Assembly: GCA_027056525.1 (NCBI GenBank)
Contig: JALUKO010000181.1
Coordinates: 1 to 10,098, forward strand
From: Helicobacteraceae bacterium
Lineage (GTDB): Bacteria; Campylobacterota; Campylobacteria; Campylobacterales; Sulfurimonadaceae
Direction: 5' to 3'
Length of the DNA: 10,098 nt
A program made the translations under genes and the position numbers. Shown one piece after another: positions 6,298-10,098 of this stretch. The notes under the pieces are model-generated. The model searched no databases. It had not been told where the DNA came from and worked only from the letters and a program-made list of their open reading frames with translations. Every line of letters starts with the position of its first letter. The stretch's first letter is position 1.

Positions 6298-7463
6298 AAA
6301 AAGTACTCTTAGTTCTTACACTTGCTTGCTTTTCACTTGTTGCTCTTGATTCCTTTGAACCCTCAAAAACATGTAAAACATGCCATCCCATCATCTACAA
6401 GGAACACTTTAGCTCTGCTCACAAAAATGCAACTATATTCAAAGACCCTATCCATAAAGCGATTTGGGAAAAACATCCGGCAAAGAAAAAAGAAAAATAC
6501 AAATGTGCCAAATGCCATACACCAACAGATACAAAACTTCTCAACGCTTTAGCAAACAATGAAACCGCTTTGCCACAGAAAAGTTCAAAAGCACAACAAG
6601 AGGCTATCTCGTGTGTTTACTGCCATAGTATCAAAGATGTAGAGTATCATGCTAAAGCCAATACAAATATTTTGACAGATGCCAACAAAACGATGTTCTC
6701 TGCACGCAAAGGTGAAATAAATACACATGACAAAGAGTACACAATCGAAAGCTCTCTTTTTGGACTTCTGACTAAAAAAACCGGTTCACCATTTCATAAA
6801 ATAGACTTCTCAAATGAAAACTTTTACAATGGAAAAATTTGTACAGGATGCCACTCTCACAAGCAAAACTCTCACAACTTTGATATCTGTAATATGGATC
6901 TCAAAGAAAATACAAATACAGAAGATGAAAACTGTATAACATGTCATATGCCTATGGTTCAAGGAAGTTTCACAACAGCCAAAGACTCCAAAACACATCG
7001 ATATCACGGGTTTACAGGGGCTATGCACAAGCCGCAAATGCTTGCAAAATATGTCAAAATCTACTTAAACAAAAGTGATGACGGTTTTGTTGTGAGAATT
7101 AAAAATACTGCAAACCATCAACTCTTACTCCACCCTCTTCGTATTGGAGAGTTGCGTGTGCGTATTCAAAGAGATGGTAAGACTATCAAACTTCCTTCTG
7201 TAAAATTTATGCGCATTATTGGGAAAGATTCCAAGCCAGCTATGCCGTGGGTGGCAGACTCTGTTTTGAAAAACACCCATATACAGGCAAATGAAAACCG
7301 TCTGATCAACTTCAATGAACATCTTCAAGACAATGACAGAGTCACAGTTGAACTTGGTCATTATGTAGTCAATCCAAAGATCGCTAAGAAACTTGGACTC
7401 GAAGACTACAAAGAATATACAAAATTTACTCTACTGAAAAAAAGCAATTTTCTTATACGATAA
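6294..7463 (+). CDS. pentaheme periplasmic cytochrome c (cytochrome c554-like family)
   Basis: 389 residues. An N-terminal signal peptide (MKKVLLVLTLACFSLVAL) sends it to the periplasm. Five CXXCH heme c sites are visible: 27-31 (CKTCH), 71-75 (CAKCH), 107-111 (CVYCH), 183-187 (CTGCH) and 214-218 (CITCH); a lone C199 is extra. Additional histidines (H38, H43, H54, H61, H119, H168, H189, H194, H235, H238, H245) offer second axial ligands. The opening CKTCHPIIYKEHFSSAHKN resembles the first heme of cytochrome c554/NrfA-type multiheme proteins. After heme 5 there is a heme-free C-terminal domain of about 140 residues, strand-rich (VVRIKNTANHQLLLHPLRIGELRVRIQRDGK), seen in several multiheme cytochromes. 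An electron-transfer role in nitrogen-oxide or sulfur metabolism is likely from context, but substrate and partner are unknown. Its ATG overlaps the preceding gene by 4 bases. Confidence 0.88.
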   Translation: MKKVLLVLTLACFSLVALDSFEPSKTCKTCHPIIYKEHFSSAHKNATIFKDPIHKAIWEKHPAKKKEKYKCAKCHTPTDTKLLNALANNETALPQKSSKAQQEAISCVYCHSIKDVEYHAKANTNILTDANKTMFSARKGEINTHDKEYTIESSLFGLLTKKTGSPFHKIDFSNENFYNGKICTGCHSHKQNSHNFDICNMDLKENTNTEDENCITCHMPMVQGSFTTAKDSKTHRYHGFTGAMHKPQMLAKYVKIYLNKSDDGFVVRIKNTANHQLLLHPLRIGELRVRIQRDGKTIKLPSVKFMRIIGKDSKPAMPWVADSVLKNTHIQANENRLINFNEHLQDNDRVTVELGHYVVNPKIAKKLGLEDYKEYTKFTLLKKSNFLIR

Positions 7464-7474
7464 AAGGATCAACG

Positions 7475-7633
7475 ATGAAAAGTATTGTAAAGCGTTATGG
7501 CATGGCACTGTTTTTCCTTTTATTTGTTATTATTTTAATGATATTTGGGACATTCGCAGTCAAAAGTTTTGGAGACAAAATGTTTGAAGGAACCGGTATC
7601 GATATGAAACCAAGAGGGGAGCACTTAAACTAA
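7475..7633 (+). CDS. hypothetical 52-residue single-TM protein
   Basis: A short gene easily missed: ATG at 7475, TAA at 7631-7633, 52 residues. It begins MKSIVKRYGMALFFLLFVII: a positive N-terminus and one helix (about 10-28), then a hydrophilic tail with SFGDKMFEGTGIDMKPRGEHLN. AAAGGA lies eight bases before the ATG. Only 11 bases separate it from the cytochrome stop, and its TAA shares one base with the next ATG (TAATG), so it fits the operon exactly. Size and shape recall small accessory subunits of membrane oxidoreductases, such as those with cbb3 oxidases, but no family is recognised. Confidence 0.8.
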   Translation: MKSIVKRYGMALFFLLFVIILMIFGTFAVKSFGDKMFEGTGIDMKPRGEHLN

Positions 7634-7932
7634 TGAGTCTAAGTCTGATTCTTATCACAGGAGTAATCCTAAGTATTATTTTTCACTTTATCGGAGTCTA
7701 TGCAGGTGCAAAAAAGTTTGTATGGATAGCTATCATTTTACTTTGGGCCGGTTCCATAAACATAGCGATGAGTGAGGTCAAACCAAGTGCGTACAAATAC
7801 ATAGACAAGATCAAAGGAAAGTACGAAGCAACTGATAAGCTTATACAAAGTGCTTTGCCTGAAATATCTGTCTATGAATTAGTACAGATTAAAAGAAGTT
7901 TTAACGAAGAGAAGAAAAAAGCACGCAAGTAA
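7633..7932 (+). CDS. hypothetical two-TM protein, last gene of the nirDL operon
   Basis: 99 residues, not recognised. Two membrane helices (about 3-22 and 28-46) are followed by a polar, mostly helical tail of 50 residues ending in a very basic stretch (FNEEKKKARK). No cysteines or heme motif. The start overlaps the stop of the 52-residue gene (TAATG), with GAGG at 7616-7619 upstream inside that gene. The stop codon lies within the left arm of the hairpin at 7927-7952. Its place at the end of a co-directional run with the pentaheme cytochrome suggests a structural or anchoring role, which is inference. Confidence 0.75.
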   Translation: MSLSLILITGVILSIIFHFIGVYAGAKKFVWIAIILLWAGSINIAMSEVKPSAYKYIDKIKGKYEATDKLIQSALPEISVYELVQIKRSFNEEKKKARK

Positions 7933-7952
7933 ACTCATCTATGAGTTTACTT
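7927..7952. terminator. bidirectional hairpin terminator between convergent operons
   Basis: Perfect inverted repeat with 12-bp arms: AAGTAAACTCAT (7927-7938) and ATGAGTTTACTT (7941-7952), separated by CT; in practice the innermost pairs form the loop. It lies exactly between the convergent stop codons (7930-7932 on plus, 7956-7954 on minus) and includes the plus-strand stop. There is no long T-run directly after the stem on either strand; a T-rich stretch on the minus strand begins about 8 bases beyond. Termination from both sides is the natural reading. Confidence 0.7.
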
Positions 7953-7953
7953 C

Positions 7954-8256
7954 TCATCCCCCGCCAAGTGCTTTTTTTACATGATCATCAGCCATGGTTA
8001 TGTTCCACTCAGGCTCCCAAACAAGATCTACTTCAACCTCTTGTATGCCATCGAGCTTTTCAACTGACTCTTTCACCCATTGCACTATCATCTGATGCAA
8101 AGGGCACGCTTTTGTAGAAAGGGTCATCGTTACTTTTGCTATGCCCTCCTCGTTACACTCAGCATCATAAATAAGCCCCATCTCTACAAGGTTAAATCCA
8201 ACTTCCGGGTCTATAACAGTTGAAATTGCTTTAAAAAGTTCTTCTTTTGTATACAT
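7954..8256 (-). CDS. DUF59/MIP18-family iron-sulfur cluster assembly protein (SufT/PaaD-like)
   Basis: 100 residues, the full length of a single MIP18 domain. Diagnostic segments are V14-I-D16-P-E-V-G-F-N-L-V-E-M-G-L-I-Y30, TLSTKAC51PLHQM with the conserved cysteine, and VDLVWEPEWN (76-85), which ends the domain. Members help maturation of iron-sulfur proteins in the cytoplasm (SufT, PaaD and the eukaryotic CIA protein MIP18). Start ATG at 8256 has AAGGA eight bases upstream and follows the NnrS-like gene by 11 bases. It ends the minus-strand operon that starts at the FNR box near 9930. With a DUF2249 protein and an NnrS-like protein in the same operon, repair or assembly of iron-sulfur or heme proteins under NO or low oxygen is a reasonable inference; the client is unknown. 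Confidence 0.88.
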   Translation of the reverse strand: MYTKEELFKAISTVIDPEVGFNLVEMGLIYDAECNEEGIAKVTMTLSTKACPLHQMIVQWVKESVEKLDGIQEVEVDLVWEPEWNITMADDHVKKALGGG

Positions 8257-8267
8257 ATTATTTTTCC

Positions 8268-9503
8268 TTATTTAAAATTTATCATATAAAGTACACTTCT
8301 AAAAAACGCCACTGCACCAACCACTAAAAAGGATGCACCGGCTTTGAGAAGCATATCGTTTTGCAGCAAAATCGCAACACACACCAAACTCACACCAGCT
8401 GCACAAAAAACAAACTGTGCAGAAGAGCTTTTTATCGGTACCATATCTACAAGCATAGGTACTTTTTGTTTTCCAACAAGAGGTGAAAATCTTTCAAACC
8501 ACACCAAAAACGGAATGATTTTATAGATATGCCCGGTTATTAAAAACCCAAAAAAACCTACAAACATAAGCCAACCTATTGCGAGTAAAATAGGTTCATA
8601 CGAAGTTATAAAATAGGCTATACCCATCAACAGTGAGATCACCAATGAGCTATACGAAAAGATCAGTGAGATCACATAGATATCATTCTCTTTTCTTGCC
8701 CTTGTCTTATAGATACTCAACACAAGGTAAAAATAGATAAAAAGTGAGACTATCGCCAAAGCATACCCTGCATACTCTAAAAAAGCGAACTTTAAAAAGG
8801 ATGAAAGTACAACTAACACAACACTACTACTCATTCCATAAAGTGCCACTTCAAGCGGTTTCATAGAAAAACCGTGAGAGAGACCAAACATCGGAAGTAA
8901 TACAACAGAGAGTCCCATAATGGTTACACTGATATAACCGGCAATGACAAGATATACATGAGCACGCAACAGTGAAGTTATATCGGCATCAATCGTTCCT
9001 GCGTACGCAAGTGCCATCACAAGACCGACAATAATCCCAAAAAACAAAAAAGTGTTTGATATCAGCACACTGCTCATCACCATATTGAGTTTTTTGACTT
9101 TAGAGATGGTCAAAAATATCTCCATGACAAAGATCATCATCGAGATTAAAACCACAACGCCACCATAGGGAAGCAGTGCCGGCAACGCTATAAAACCTGT
9201 CACCATCAACAAGGTACCTATGAGCAATAAAGGCCAAATAGCATAAAACAGCTCCACCCCAAAATGCCCCACTTCTAAAACTACGGGAACCAACTGTGCC
9301 ATAGCTCCAAAGATCACCATCATCACAAAACCGAGTAAGAACAGATGAACAAAACCCAGTACACCAGTGTCAAGTGTCGTTAAAGAGGATCCATCTATAA
9401 AAAAAATGTAGCATGATGAAAAAAGATAAAACAGACTCCCCAAAATAAAAAACGGGGAGATCAGTTTAAACGGAGGAGCAAAATCTTGTGAGATTGAAAA
9501 CAT
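8268..9503 (-). CDS. polytopic membrane protein, NnrS-like / heme-copper subunit-I-like
   Basis: 411 residues, nearly all membrane; about twelve helices can be read. Histidines occur in positions reminiscent of NnrS and of the heme-copper oxidase subunit I fold: GFVH53LFLLGFVMMVIFGAMAQLVPVV, RAH182VYLVIAGYISVTIMGLSVVLLPMF and GH325IYKIIPFLVWF. NnrS is a heme- and copper-containing membrane protein linked to NO stress and denitrification. This protein lacks the canonical histidine pair of a catalytic CcoN/NorB centre as far as can be read, so it is unlikely to be an oxidase. Start ATG at 9503 follows AAGAG closely and lies nine bases after the DUF2249-like gene. The family call rests on pattern and context (an FNR-type promoter, DUF2249, DUF59). 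Confidence 0.68.
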   Translation of the reverse strand: MFSISQDFAPPFKLISPFFILGSLFYLFSSCYIFFIDGSSLTTLDTGVLGFVHLFLLGFVMMVIFGAMAQLVPVVLEVGHFGVELFYAIWPLLLIGTLLMVTGFIALPALLPYGGVVVLISMMIFVMEIFLTISKVKKLNMVMSSVLISNTFLFFGIIVGLVMALAYAGTIDADITSLLRAHVYLVIAGYISVTIMGLSVVLLPMFGLSHGFSMKPLEVALYGMSSSVVLVVLSSFLKFAFLEYAGYALAIVSLFIYFYLVLSIYKTRARKENDIYVISLIFSYSSLVISLLMGIAYFITSYEPILLAIGWLMFVGFFGFLITGHIYKIIPFLVWFERFSPLVGKQKVPMLVDMVPIKSSSAQFVFCAAGVSLVCVAILLQNDMLLKAGASFLVVGAVAFFRSVLYMINFK

Positions 9504-9512
9504 AAAACTCTT

Positions 9513-9860
9513 TTAACCGCTACAACTCGTCTGAGTCAAGTCAGATTCGGCACCTGCACCATCTACGCTGCTAAAGACCACCTTTACCAAACCGTTGTCC
9601 AACTCCTGTACAACATAAGCAACATCAGCTTGAAGTTTACCAAAAAGACCACCAGGTGTTTTATGATTTATCATAACCAGTTTATCTTTTGTTCCTTTTA
9701 TAAGAGCAAGACCACTCATTGCATTGACCATCGGGTGTGGAGGTCCAAGTTTTGAAGTGTCAAAATAATACACTTTAAGCCCATCCTCCGTGTTTTCATA
9801 AAAATCTGTTGTAGCACCTTCAACTTCTATTTTTTGTGCTTCACTCGGTATAAGAGACAT
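9513..9860 (-). CDS. DUF2249-like small cytoplasmic protein, first gene of the FNR-box operon
   Basis: 115 residues, soluble. The core matches the DUF2249 pattern: YYFD34TSKLGPPHPM, then a helix, GTKDKLVMINH66KTPGGLFGKL, QADVAYVVQELDNGLVKVVFSS. These proteins have a TusA/SirA-like fold and often sit beside nitric-oxide and denitrification genes; their biochemical role is not settled. The first 25 residues and the C-terminal tail (GAGAESDLTQTSCSG) lie outside the core. The tail ends with a cysteine two residues from the C-terminus, which is unusual and might carry a persulfide or metal; that is speculation. Start ATG at 9860 has AAAGGA about eight bases before it. The promoter 30 to 80 bases upstream is a textbook FNR class II arrangement. 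Confidence 0.72.
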   Translation of the reverse strand: MSLIPSEAQKIEVEGATTDFYENTEDGLKVYYFDTSKLGPPHPMVNAMSGLALIKGTKDKLVMINHKTPGGLFGKLQADVAYVVQELDNGLVKVVFSSVDGAGAESDLTQTSCSG

Positions 9861-9897
9861 GCAATATCCTTTTTTTATTTTTTAATTGATATTGGTT

Positions 9898-9903
9898 ATT
9901 ATA
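9898..9903 (-). promoter_or_regulatory. -10 box of the DUF2249/NnrS/DUF59 operon promoter
   Basis: Perfect TATAAT on the minus strand (9903-9898), 22 bases after the FNR-type palindrome. It predicts a start near 9891 and a leader of about 30 bases. Confidence 0.7.
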
Positions 9904-9925
9904 TTTTAAACTTGCCTCTATGCCA

Positions 9926-9939
9926 TTGATATGTATCAA
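9926..9939. promoter_or_regulatory. FNR/DNR-type binding site ahead of the DUF2249 operon
   Basis: Perfect palindrome TTGAT-ATGT-ATCAA (minus strand TTGATACATATCAA). It differs from the nirDL site by one base within the non-conserved centre and has the same 22-bp distance to its -10. With the start at 9891 its centre (9932.5) lies at exactly -41.5. It sits 21 bases after the stop of the upstream proA. Confidence 0.85.
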
Positions 9940-9959
9940 CAATGTATACTATTTTACAA

Positions 9960-10098
9960 TTATCTAATTTGCCCACTGCCATAGATTTTAAATTTGTATG
10001 TTGTCAATCCCTCTATACCCATCGGTCCACGGGCATGTAACTTGTTTGTACTTATGCCCACTTCCGCACCAAATCCGAATGCTCCACCGTCAGTAAAA
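9960..10098 (-). CDS. proA: gamma-glutamyl phosphate reductase, C-terminal end (5' part outside window)
   Basis: The minus strand is open from the window edge to TAA at 9962-9960, giving 45 residues: FTDGGAFGFGAEVGISTNKL, then HARGPMGIEGLTTYKFKIYG and SGQIR. This matches the highly conserved C-terminus of ProA, the NADPH-dependent glutamate-5-semialdehyde dehydrogenase of proline synthesis (FGFGAEIGISTxKLHARGPMGLExLTTYK). The catalytic cysteine lies upstream, outside the window. No clear terminator is visible between its stop and the FNR box, so some readthrough into the next operon is possible. Confidence 0.95.
   Translation of the reverse strand, partial: FTDGGAFGFGAEVGISTNKLHARGPMGIEGLTTYKFKIYGSGQIR

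Noticed and set aside
6322..6552. Alternative frame inside the pentaheme cytochrome gene
   Set aside because: The other frame encodes the signal peptide and two CXXCH sites; this one has no motif or ribosome site.
1..10098. CRISPR array, tRNA, rRNA, insertion sequence or prophage
   Set aside because: No regularly spaced repeats, no cloverleaf in the three gaps, no transposase or integrase and no terminal inverted repeats were seen.

Overview
The window is an AT-rich, tightly packed stretch of bacterial chromosome. Gene content and the wording of the proteins suggest a Campylobacterota (epsilonproteobacterial) denitrifier or sulfur oxidiser of the Sulfurimonas/Sulfurovum kind: a periplasmic di-heme peroxidase, a fused NirD/NirL-type siroheme decarboxylase, a pentaheme cytochrome c and an NnrS-like membrane protein. 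The assignment is inferred from protein style; no marker gene such as 16S rRNA is present. Almost every base is coding, several genes overlap by 1 to 4 bases, and only three gaps reach about 100 bases (1895-2008, 4696-4866, 9861-9959).

Layout. Positions 1-431 (+) hold the C-terminal part of an MFS-type transporter, convergent with everything that follows on the minus strand. From 4695 down to 428 the minus strand carries a siroheme synthase (TTG start), a one-TM hypothetical protein, a short-chain dehydrogenase and an AraC-type regulator, all overlapping. A 114-bp gap containing a 22-bp tandem direct repeat follows, then a di-heme cytochrome c peroxidase and a thioredoxin-like protein without a CXXC motif. 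Divergently from 4867 to 7932 (+) runs a second operon: a fused two-domain siroheme decarboxylase (NirDL/Ahb type), a two-TM protein, a five-heme cytochrome c and two small membrane proteins, one of only 52 residues. A perfect 12-bp-arm hairpin ends it. On the minus strand from 9860 to 7954 lies a third operon: a DUF2249-like protein, a 12-TM NnrS-like protein and a DUF59/MIP18 iron-sulfur protein. The last 139 bases are the C-terminus of ProA.

How it fits together. Siroheme synthase makes siroheme, and the divergent NirDL-like protein should decarboxylate it to 12,18-didecarboxysiroheme, the branch point to heme d1 (cofactor of cytochrome cd1 nitrite reductase) or to heme b by the alternative route. 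The same operon carries a five-heme periplasmic cytochrome with three membrane partners of unknown role, plausibly an electron-transfer module. The strongest regulatory signal is two near-identical perfect FNR/DNR-type palindromes, TTGATACAcATCAA and TTGATACAtATCAA. Each is placed so that its centre falls at -41.5 relative to the start predicted from a good -10 box, one ahead of the nirDL operon and one ahead of the DUF2249/NnrS/DUF59 operon. This predicts that both operons belong to one oxygen- or NO-responsive regulon.
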